A stretch of 64,000 nt of DNA from Planctomycetia bacterium (GTDB lineage: Bacteria > Planctomycetota > Planctomycetia > Pirellulales > Thermoguttaceae): positions 1 to 64,000 of the forward strand of contig JAUNBK010000001.1 in assembly GCA_030527105.1 (NCBI GenBank), in the 5' to 3' direction. Below, in pieces: positions 34,214-41,834 of this stretch. Below the pieces are notes generated by a model. It saw only the letters and a program-made list of their open reading frames with translations. It was not told where the DNA came from and ran no database searches. A program made the position numbers and the translations under genes. How positions within the stretch are numbered: the stretch's first letter is position 1; each line of letters opens with the position of its first letter.

Positions 34214-34931
34214 TATGTTGGAACCAGAATTACAGGAAGTGTACCAACAATGGAAGATGTACCCAGGACCAGAGACGAACGCTATGTTGGCGGCTAAGTT
34301 ATCTCCGTGGATTTCGCAATCTGTTGTAGCGGCAGGAGGAGACCCTAACAACAAAGCGTTACTTGCCAAGGCACGTATGATGGCAATTGCCAGTCTGAAC
34401 AGGTACAATCCAGAACAGTCCAATATGAAAAATTTCTTGTATGCACAATTACGTGGTTTACATCGTGTTGTGGGCAATGACTCTAACATTATACAAATGC
34501 CGGAACGTATGGTATTAGGAAGAAAGACTATAGATGAGGCGGAAAAAGAGTTGTTAGAGGCACTTGGACGATACCCATCATCTTCAGAACTGGCAGATAA
34601 AACAGGTTTTTCGATTAAACAGATAGAGAAATGGCGGCATGTCAATCTCCCTACAAATGCAGGAGGAGACATAGCAGATATGCCTGGTATGCAGAGGACA
34701 TCTAATCAAACAAAAGCAGATGAAGCATGGATGGAATATGTGTATGATTCTATGCCGGATAGACGTAAAGCAGTTATGGAGCGTCTGTATGGTATGCACG
34801 GATACGATCCTCAGAAGGCTGTAGAGGTGGCTAAACAATTAAAAATCTCTCCAGTATCGGTAAGCCAGCATAAGAAAGAAATTGATAAATTGCTGTATGA
34901 TGATTCGCAGTATTCGTTGTTTGGAGATTGA
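34206..34931 (+). CDS. Sigma-70-family-like RNA polymerase sigma factor
   Basis: 241 residues. Region-2-like helices (about 48-90: ALLAKARMMAIASLNRYNPE, then FLYAQLRGLHRVV) lead to a region-3-like segment (about 115-150: LLEALGRYPSSSELADKTGF, SIKQIEKWR). The C-terminal region-4-like HTH (about 180-232) reads MPDRRKAVMERLYGMHGYDP, then AVEVAKQLKISPVSVSQHKKE. The usual aromatic promoter-melting residues of region 2 are weak. It would direct RNA polymerase to phage promoters. It is fused into the tail operon, overlapping the hub candidate, so it is probably made late and may be packaged or may act with the phage beta'-like protein. Confidence 0.75.
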   Translation: MANMLEPELQEVYQQWKMYPGPETNAMLAAKLSPWISQSVVAAGGDPNNKALLAKARMMAIASLNRYNPEQSNMKNFLYAQLRGLHRVVGNDSNIIQMPERMVLGRKTIDEAEKELLEALGRYPSSSELADKTGFSIKQIEKWRHVNLPTNAGGDIADMPGMQRTSNQTKADEAWMEYVYDSMPDRRKAVMERLYGMHGYDPQKAVEVAKQLKISPVSVSQHKKEIDKLLYDDSQYSLFGD

Positions 34932-34933
34932 TA

Positions 34934-35329
34934 ATGGAAATCAGGGCTAAATTATATACAGAGTTTACAAAGTGGCTGGAAAATAGAAGTAATACCGCTA
35001 AAGAACAGGTAAATAAGTTACAGGAGAGCGGGTGTCGTGACTGGATGTCGGAAGAGTATTCAGTAACAGAGTGCAACTCTGCTTATCAGGAATCCTTGAA
35101 GAATGACGTTACGGTTGCCGATATGATCGCTATCCGATTGCAGGCAGGTCATCTTAAAGCCTGTCGAAGAGCGTCTCGTTTACGGCACGAGACCGTGCCA
35201 CGCCTCTTGGCTCATGGCTGTGCTGAGCAGATATATCTTACTAACGGGCTGTATAAGAAATATCTTACCGACAAAATATCAGGTTTTTTATCTGTCGCTA
35301 AACAGGGGTTGGCAGAGAAAGAAAGCTGA
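34934..35329 (+). CDS. Small helical phage protein
   Basis: 131 residues from ATG 34934, with GGAG six bases upstream inside the end of the sigma-like gene. Helical, basic second half (HLKACRRASRLRHETVPRLL). Last gene of the rightward tail block; a hairpin follows. Might cooperate with the sigma-like protein, but there is no motif evidence. Confidence 0.6.
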   Translation: MEIRAKLYTEFTKWLENRSNTAKEQVNKLQESGCRDWMSEEYSVTECNSAYQESLKNDVTVADMIAIRLQAGHLKACRRASRLRHETVPRLLAHGCAEQIYLTNGLYKKYLTDKISGFLSVAKQGLAEKES

Positions 35330-35347
35330 CTTGTTTAAGGTCAGCTT
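35323..35347. terminator. Hairpin between convergent tail blocks
   Basis: AAGCTGAC / GTCAGCTT with a 9-base loop, straddling the stop of the rightward block. On the minus strand a T/C-rich tract follows (CTTTCTTTCT), so it is best as the terminator of the leftward block; no T tract follows on the plus strand. Confidence 0.55.
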
Positions 35348-35377
35348 GTGCGAGTGTTTACGATGTATAACTTGTTA

Positions 35378-35911
35378 TTATACTTGTAAGTCTGCATTAA
35401 CAGGTTTTGCACCTTCTTGTGCATACACAGCATCGTAGCATGAGAACGTGCAGTTTCCGATAATCACATAATTGTCAGAGGTCGATTGTACTGCCAATCC
35501 TGTGAGTACACAGCCTGTAAATGTTACAGACTCGCCTGCGCCGGTTCGTTTTCCTAAACTATCAGTACATACGCAGCTACCGTAAGTACCAATTTTCAAT
35601 TTTCCGTCGGCACATACATCTGCCAAGCCCGCTAAAGTGCTGAAAAATTTCTGTGTTCCGAGACCTACAGCGGCTTGTACATTGACTGTACCAGTAGGAC
35701 GTCCGTCTATCTTATAGGCTTTATTACTGCCCAAAGCATACAACGTTGTAATGGTTTTTTGTACCTGTCCTGTAGCTTGCCGCGCTACGATACTATCATG
35801 TGTGAATAAAGAGTCGTTACCGTTCGTCAACTCAACAATAGCACAACTGCCGTTCAAGCCTCCGCCGAATGAATAAGTTGTATTTGGATTAATAATGGAC
35901 GTGTCTGCCAT
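35378..35911 (-). CDS. Tail tube protein candidate
   Basis: 177 residues with AGGAACC before ATG 35911. Beta-rich, with GQVQKTITTLYALGSNKAYKI and a C-terminal GNCTFSCYDAVY; two further Cys at YGSCVC. Directly downstream of the sheath gene in the same operon, the usual place of the inner tail tube gene. Size matches T4 gp19-class tubes (about 160-180). Confidence 0.65.
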   Translation of the reverse strand: MADTSIINPNTTYSFGGGLNGSCAIVELTNGNDSLFTHDSIVARQATGQVQKTITTLYALGSNKAYKIDGRPTGTVNVQAAVGLGTQKFFSTLAGLADVCADGKLKIGTYGSCVCTDSLGKRTGAGESVTFTGCVLTGLAVQSTSDNYVIIGNCTFSCYDAVYAQEGAKPVNADLQV

Positions 35912-35939
35912 ATATAGGTTCCTCCGATAGGGTTATTTG

Positions 35940-38882
35940 TTAAACTTGAATGTACAAATTAATAACATTCATTGCGTAAGGTACGGAAACAGCTAATACA
36001 ATAGTAAGCTGGTCCTTAAGCAGTATATCCTGATCAATGGATACGATGGTGTAATCGTTGAGCCTGCCGCCCAAGGATGCGGATGTTGCCACGATACACT
36101 TCTCGCAGTAGTCATGCACGTAATTTTTTACCAATGCAATAGTATTTGCGTTGATGTTATATACGCCGATAAACTGTTTAAGTCCCGATGACAGTTCCAG
36201 GGAAATCTGATCAAGATTGCGTGTAACCATCTCCTCTGTGTAATTCAGGTCGTCTACTTCGGTAGTCAGGCCGTGGAGTACAACAGGAGAGCCATCTCTG
36301 TTTCGACGCACCACCAGTACTCCATTCGCCGCCAACTGTTTGAGTTGTGACTCACTGAACATCGGAGAAGATCGTGTAAAACCGTCAAATCCTGTAATGA
36401 CGCTGTTGGTAAGACTCTGATGAGGCTCTACTCCAGATGCAAGACCGGCAATCGCTGCACATAACATTGTCCCAGGCATGGTAACAGTGCCTTCCGATAC
36501 CTGATCCGGCCATACCAGAGAAACACGTCGATTACGCATGGTTCCTGCAACGTCTGTAATATATTTAACCGCCTCGTCTTTGGTAAGAGTATGTCGGATA
36601 GCAATACGCTGTGGTGTAGCGTTTTCAGCTACTGTCTCCTGAATCGAAATAACATCACCACGTACAGAGGTTACTGTATATGCTTTGTCACTTCCCGCGA
36701 ATACGACAAGCGAATCTCCAGGCTGTACAGATGACAGGTCGACGTTGATTTTACCATCTACACGAGACGTGATATTAACCGTTCCATCACCACTGAACGT
36801 AGCCATTACCGGCTTGCCGTCTGTAGAGGTTGTCTGTCCAACACGTTCCACATAATCAGGACACGCTACCGACAGAAAACAACGTTTCCAGGCACACTCC
36901 TCTTCGTTGGAATCAGCGTCTACAGCCTGAATAGCTGCCGACAGCACGTCGATGTCCTGTGACATAGGAACAACCATATAAACGTTCGTATCGCCCTTTG
37001 CAGCGGATAACGCCTCTGTCCAGGCAGTCAGAGACTCCCCAACCACCGGAGTCCATGCTACATCCGCACCATTGGACATAGTAAGTGCTTTATATACACC
37101 ATACTTAACCGGGTTATCGGGAGACAATTCGCCGGGGATAGTCGCCAGATCGTCTGTGGAACTTACGATATTGATAGCACCGCTACCTTGTGCTGATAAT
37201 TCGTCATACAGCACAACAAGATTACCGTTCAACAAAGTAAGTGATTTGCCAAATGCTTCATTGTAAACAGTGACTCCTGGAGCCGTTGTAATGGTCAACT
37301 CTTCATTATTCAGAGTATAAAACGTATCAGGAACTGTAACTGTCTGCGCAACACACAATTCCACATTAAGAGATACAAGCGCGTCGGATGCTGCCGATCG
37401 CAAGGTTTGCGGCAATGAGTCTTTAAGTAACAGTCCATGCACTGCGCCATTTTTGCTGGCCTCTACTTGTACCATATAAGCCTGTCCTGGAAGCATTTCA
37501 TTCTCACTGAATGTAAGAACAAGTCCGTATTTGGTTGTGATGGAAGTAGAGGCAAGCGATACATTCTCCATATAATCCTCGCCCATAGCGCTGATAATGG
37601 ATACGACAGGTGCGTCGGACGGGTCGCCTACGGTACCTCCTTGTTCGCAACGAATAATATAAGTATCGTCAACTTCTCCACTGTAGGTACCTGAAGTTGT
37701 CAGCGATGCAGGAGTATAAGCCCCTGTGAGTCTATAAGCCCACGTGTCACCGATAGCGATATTATCATAATCGTCATTAGAAAAAGCACCCTGGAAATTA
37801 TTGGAAGTAATGGGAAATACCCAATCCGTTCCTTCGCCACGCACTGCCTGAACATAAGTTGCAGGGTTCGTACCGACAGTAACTGCAAGTTCGATGTTTT
37901 TACAGGCGGCTGTATTGGTTTTGCCCGTAACACGAATAGTGCAGATAGCGGACAATTCGCCATAATCCATAGGATTGTAGGTGCCGGTAATAGTCAGATT
38001 GGTTGCGGCGTCGTACAGGTCTGCCATGACACGTTCAGGATTTGCAGCGGCAAATGCAGAACTTTTAATCATAATAATATATTCCGCGTCGTCCAGAGTA
38101 GACAACTGTGCTTTAATGCCACACGTGCCTACCTGGAACGCGGTTTCGGTTGCAAGCGATGTAAATTCCGACGGATAACTATCCTGTCCACTTGCTGAAA
38201 TAACTTTATACTGACTGTCCTGTACAATTACCGTATAGACATCTTCTGCAAAATTTCCCGTGTAAGTACTTCCGGCAGCAGCACTGATAGCAGAGCCGCT
38301 TGGGAAGGTAGCTGTAGGATTGTTGGCATTGGTGGTACGAATACCGTAACCAATGTTGTCGTCAGTCATAGTGACAACATAATCCGCGACCGTGGTTTCA
38401 AAAGCAACATCACTGCATTCAGTAGCCCCTGCAATATTAGCGGCGTAGGCCTGCAAACGGACGGTATCACCAATCTGCACATCTCTTGTACCGAACATCG
38501 CATCGCGCGTATGACTGCCGTTAGTAGCTACGTTGATGTTGTTAAAAAACAACACGTTCGCAGTTCCTGGTACGTTGTAGACAAACTGTTCGGAACTATC
38601 CTCTGTAGGAGACGCAATTGCCGGGATTTCTGCGTAACGCAAGGTTGCGTTTTCCGCTACCACAGAAACAGAGTCTTTGTCCAGAACATTACCGGCAGTA
38701 AAGCTGGGATAGTTATAGGTACGAACATTATTCTCATACTCTCCTAGTACCGCACGATTGGAGTCTAATGTATGTTTAATAATGGCAGTTCCAACGATCC
38801 ACGAACGTAAAACAGCTTCTGTATTTGTAGGGTTAGTGGAAAGTTGCTGGTACACCCGTACACCCGGTGCTGTATATGGCAT
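35940..38882 (-). CDS. Contractile tail sheath protein
   Basis: 980 residues, larger than usual (about 400-700). The N-terminus (MPYTAPGVRVYQQLSTNPTN) is the standard sheath opening. The C-terminal domain has the canonical order: RRVSLVWPDQ, MLCAAIAGLASGVEPHQSLT, GFDGFTRSSPMFSESQLKQL, ANGVLVVRRNRDGSP and VTRNLDQISLEL. The extra length is a large beta-rich insertion (about 100-620) that probably faces the outside. It forms the contractile outer tail and makes this a myovirus. Confidence 0.92.
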   Translation of the reverse strand: MPYTAPGVRVYQQLSTNPTNTEAVLRSWIVGTAIIKHTLDSNRAVLGEYENNVRTYNYPSFTAGNVLDKDSVSVVAENATLRYAEIPAIASPTEDSSEQFVYNVPGTANVLFFNNINVATNGSHTRDAMFGTRDVQIGDTVRLQAYAANIAGATECSDVAFETTVADYVVTMTDDNIGYGIRTTNANNPTATFPSGSAISAAAGSTYTGNFAEDVYTVIVQDSQYKVISASGQDSYPSEFTSLATETAFQVGTCGIKAQLSTLDDAEYIIMIKSSAFAAANPERVMADLYDAATNLTITGTYNPMDYGELSAICTIRVTGKTNTAACKNIELAVTVGTNPATYVQAVRGEGTDWVFPITSNNFQGAFSNDDYDNIAIGDTWAYRLTGAYTPASLTTSGTYSGEVDDTYIIRCEQGGTVGDPSDAPVVSIISAMGEDYMENVSLASTSITTKYGLVLTFSENEMLPGQAYMVQVEASKNGAVHGLLLKDSLPQTLRSAASDALVSLNVELCVAQTVTVPDTFYTLNNEELTITTAPGVTVYNEAFGKSLTLLNGNLVVLYDELSAQGSGAINIVSSTDDLATIPGELSPDNPVKYGVYKALTMSNGADVAWTPVVGESLTAWTEALSAAKGDTNVYMVVPMSQDIDVLSAAIQAVDADSNEEECAWKRCFLSVACPDYVERVGQTTSTDGKPVMATFSGDGTVNITSRVDGKINVDLSSVQPGDSLVVFAGSDKAYTVTSVRGDVISIQETVAENATPQRIAIRHTLTKDEAVKYITDVAGTMRNRRVSLVWPDQVSEGTVTMPGTMLCAAIAGLASGVEPHQSLTNSVITGFDGFTRSSPMFSESQLKQLAANGVLVVRRNRDGSPVVLHGLTTEVDDLNYTEEMVTRNLDQISLELSSGLKQFIGVYNINANTIALVKNYVHDYCEKCIVATSASLGGRLNDYTIVSIDQDILLKDQLTIVLAVSVPYAMNVINLYIQV

Positions 38883-38899
38883 ATTAATTCTCCTATTAT

Positions 38900-39571
38900 T
38901 TAATTAGTAATTGTCTTCTTGATTCTCTTCAAACGAGGATCCGCAGTAACAACATAAATCAATTCGGTAACTGTACCCTGTGTCGCCACAGTAGATACAA
39001 ATCCAGGTGGCGTACCATTCTCTTCTCCGATGGATTGTACTTTACTTTGCTCGGTTACACGAAAATTCATAAATTGTAAGTTTTCTCGAATGACTGGTAA
39101 AGAGCATACATGCCGAATAGCAGAGGACAGCAGCATGGATTCCACCTTTGTTTTGGCAAGTACGCTGTAAGTGTGTTTTATAGTCCAATCGATTCGATAA
39201 GTTCCTGTACTGCTCTGTACATCATAAGCTATCCGGTCATTTGTAGCAAATGGACTGTTCGCCTGCATACCGGCAAAGTCGATCACAACTTTAGGCAGAA
39301 CACCCACGGTTTTTGCGTCCCAATGTGTCATCATGGAGACATCTACAGTGCTGCTTTGCAATAATTTCTGAATTTGAGGGTTCTGGAAATTCTCCGGTCG
39401 TTGAAAATACTGCTTGATAATTTCCGTAATCAGGGAAGTAAGAATATAAGGGTCGCTCTGCCACGACAGATCAGGACAATCCCATTCGGTCACTCTGTTT
39501 TCAGGGCTACTGTCCCAGTCCGAGAACATATTTTCTACAGACGACGGATTTTGAGGTTTGCACTCAGCCAT
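38900..39571 (-). CDS. Tail completion / sheath-terminator candidate
   Basis: 223 residues, alpha/beta. Contains TSLITEIIKQYFQRPENFQN and a central strand-rich part (DWTIKHTYSVLAKTK). It lies 17 bases upstream of the sheath gene in the same operon. In T4-like order, the gp15/gp3-type completion proteins sit near sheath and tube. No decisive motif. Confidence 0.5.
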   Translation of the reverse strand: MAECKPQNPSSVENMFSDWDSSPENRVTEWDCPDLSWQSDPYILTSLITEIIKQYFQRPENFQNPQIQKLLQSSTVDVSMMTHWDAKTVGVLPKVVIDFAGMQANSPFATNDRIAYDVQSSTGTYRIDWTIKHTYSVLAKTKVESMLLSSAIRHVCSLPVIRENLQFMNFRVTEQSKVQSIGEENGTPPGFVSTVATQGTVTELIYVVTADPRLKRIKKTITN

Positions 39572-39574
39572 AAA

Positions 39575-40324
39575 TTACTTACTCGTATTTTTTTTATCTG
39601 CCATGAGTTTTTCAATGTATTTCTTGTTTTCTACGTTATTGTCGAGATTGGACAAGTGGCTCGAAGCACCTAGGGATTTGAATTGGTTATACGTACCATA
39701 TCCCGGAATAAGGTAGTTTTTTGCAATAGTTCCAGCGTTATTTTCATAGGTTCTCTGCTGTTCCAAAGTACGTCGTTTGCGGAGCAACGCAATTAATCCA
39801 GGTAGAAGTGTACTAGAAGCCAGTCCAGCAGCACCTCCAAGTAATGTGACTAGCGCTCGATCGTTAGGATCTTTCGACACAAATCCTGATGCTCCATAGC
39901 CTGCAAGTGCACCAAGTGTGGTACCTATCGCTGTACCTGTAGATGATCCTAGAGACTCAGATATAGGCACACTAATATCGCTTTTAGAGGTTCTATCTTT
40001 TAATATATTACGCAATGCTTTGCGTCTCATTATAGATCGCATAGGACCTATAGCTGGTATCAGACTACGTGCTGGAGTTGCATCCATCTTGCTAATCTCT
40101 GTAAGACTTGGCGTCGGCCCGACAAGACCGGCACCATATCCACCCAGACTGCCAAGTCCGTATATTGGCGACAGAGGCGTAAGCGCTAAGGCATTTCGAG
40201 GTATCTCGGACAAAATAGCGTCTGAGTAGGCTCCGGCTTGTTTGGTACCGCAATTGCGTCGGATTGTATTCGCCTCTGCTAGTTTAGTCAGTAGAATTTG
40301 TTTTATAATAGCTTTGTCAGTCAT
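39575..40324 (-). CDS. Gly-rich membrane-active phage protein
   Basis: 249 residues from ATG 40324 (AAGGAA upstream). Two glycine-zipper-like hydrophobic stretches (GTAIGTTLGALAGYGASGF near 145-165 and LVTLLGGAAGLASSTLLPGL near 180-200). Basic flanks and a charged C-terminal helix follow. It is similar in style to the 357-residue protein at 14366-15439. Such proteins may form a channel during DNA delivery. First gene of the sheath sub-operon; an inverted repeat lies just upstream. Confidence 0.55.
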   Translation of the reverse strand: MTDKAIIKQILLTKLAEANTIRRNCGTKQAGAYSDAILSEIPRNALALTPLSPIYGLGSLGGYGAGLVGPTPSLTEISKMDATPARSLIPAIGPMRSIMRRKALRNILKDRTSKSDISVPISESLGSSTGTAIGTTLGALAGYGASGFVSKDPNDRALVTLLGGAAGLASSTLLPGLIALLRKRRTLEQQRTYENNAGTIAKNYLIPGYGTYNQFKSLGASSHLSNLDNNVENKKYIEKLMADKKNTSK

Positions 40325-40361
40325 TTTGTATAGTTCCTTAACCGAGAGTAAAAAAGTAAGG

Positions 40362-40378
40362 GTGTTCTTGTTGAACAC
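40362..40378. promoter_or_regulatory. Inverted repeat operator candidate
   Basis: GTGTTC-TTGTT-GAACAC, a perfect 6-base inverted repeat with a 5-base spacer. It lies 38 bases upstream of the membrane-active protein ATG (minus strand). A TATAAC lies a little further upstream on the minus strand. Confidence 0.45.
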
Positions 40379-40492
40379 GATAAAGTTATACTATCACAGG
40401 CTGTAAAAAGAGACAAATAACGCAATCTCTAAAAGGAACGTAAGCGGCATTTTAAATGCAATTGGGTATAGAATGAAGATTCAAATGAAAAG

Positions 40493-40888
40493 CTACTCCC
40501 ACTTCCCTTCCGGGCATTTTTGGGTACGCATGGCAATTTTATTCCCTTCTAGAAATCTATGGGGGGCTACGCCGAGATAGCAGCCGCAAATAGCACACCG
40601 ACCACGTTTGCGGGTCTCGTCGATATTGATAAAGTTGGGGCAGGATTGGCAGATAGTGAAGCAGACTTGCATTTCTTCCGCATTGCGGGTTGGTTTGCCT
40701 GCCTTGAGCCATTCATAAACGGCAATGGTGTAGGCACGGACAGAACGCCAGAATCGACGCTGGATAACCGGGTCATCGGGGCTGGGTGAATCGTTTGGTT
40801 GGGAGCCGAATTCCGAACGGATCGTTTGGTCAATGGCTCTGTTTTCAGGGGCGATTAAATGTTTTCCCCCACATCCTCCACATGGCAT
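40493..40888 (-). CDS. Small Cys-rich zinc-ribbon phage protein
   Basis: 131 residues. N-terminal PCGGCGGKH and C-terminal Cys set CFTICQSCPNF, RCAICGCYLG and TQKCPEG (about 73-128), consistent with one or two zinc-binding sites. A helical centre (RRFWRSVRAYTIAVYEWLKA) lies between. Its start lies one base from the stop of the 308-residue gene. Role unknown. Confidence 0.65.
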   Translation of the reverse strand: MPCGGCGGKHLIAPENRAIDQTIRSEFGSQPNDSPSPDDPVIQRRFWRSVRAYTIAVYEWLKAGKPTRNAEEMQVCFTICQSCPNFINIDETRKRGRCAICGCYLGVAPHRFLEGNKIAMRTQKCPEGKWE

Positions 40889-40889
40889 A

Positions 40890-41816
40890 TCAGGCCTCCG
40901 ACGGGATAAATTTCAAATCTACGTTTACTGTTAAATTTTCCGCATAATAAACGTTCCAATCTGTAAACGAAGTTTCCGATTGAACGCATTCGTATCCACG
41001 ACCAGATAATAATGAAAGCCACCTTTGAATCACTCCTTCCCGGTCGCTGGTATAAAATGAGGAAACATCCCCAACATATAACACTCCCGACACGGTGTAG
41101 CTAATGGGTACTGGGAGCGTTATTCCTTCCAGTAAATCCGAATAACAAATACCTTTTCTAATGTTGTATCGTGTGCTATCACAATTAGGTGTCGTTTTTA
41201 TGTAATGCCGTAAACTCACTCTGGATGGAAAAGACGATATAGCATTCGTTTGGGTATAATACATTGGGTTGTCAACAGAAATATTTTCAAGATGATACGT
41301 ATAAATATAAACGTTTTGTTGTAAAGAATGATTGTTGTTGGCGAGTATGTTTTTCAAGTTGACGTCGAGCGTGCTTGAACCAGCATCACTACTACCAACA
41401 CGGTAAAAATGTAAACCCAATAATACACATACTTCATTACCATAATCGTTGGTATAGCATGTTTTTCGGGATGTGTCCGACGGCAACAAAAAATCTTCGT
41501 TGTAAATGTAATCTTGGTTCGTCGTTGCTAAATTTTCCATTCCTCCATCGCTATTACGTTCTTTTCTGATTTCTCCAATCGGATAAACATCCGCCGACCA
41601 TGCAGTACATCCGCTTTCATAAACGGTAAGGTTGTAATTTGTTTGTGTTTTAGACACCGTAGGCTTGTAAAGTTGCGGCAACCCCCGGACGACAACCTCA
41701 AAATTACCATTCACTTGAGTTGTCGCCCCAAACGGATTTTCACACTCACTACACGGACTACTACACACTTCCCCGCAACACTCCGGGCAATCCCAGGTAT
41801 GTCTTATTTCTATCAT
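40890..41816 (-). CDS. Cys-rich tail fibre/baseplate accessory protein
   Basis: 308 residues. The first 30 carry eight Cys (WDCPECCGEVCSSPCSECEN). A beta-rich body follows (NYNLTVYESGCTAWSADVYP, and later GVLYVGDVSSFYTSDREGV). It lies between the repeat fibre gene and the zinc-ribbon gene. The Cys cluster may bind metal or form disulfides. Possible receptor-binding or fibre-tip role from context; no family recognised. Confidence 0.55.
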   Translation of the reverse strand: MIEIRHTWDCPECCGEVCSSPCSECENPFGATTQVNGNFEVVVRGLPQLYKPTVSKTQTNYNLTVYESGCTAWSADVYPIGEIRKERNSDGGMENLATTNQDYIYNEDFLLPSDTSRKTCYTNDYGNEVCVLLGLHFYRVGSSDAGSSTLDVNLKNILANNNHSLQQNVYIYTYHLENISVDNPMYYTQTNAISSFPSRVSLRHYIKTTPNCDSTRYNIRKGICYSDLLEGITLPVPISYTVSGVLYVGDVSSFYTSDREGVIQRWLSLLSGRGYECVQSETSFTDWNVYYAENLTVNVDLKFIPSEA

Positions 41817-41834
41817 GATAAATCTCGTATAGGG

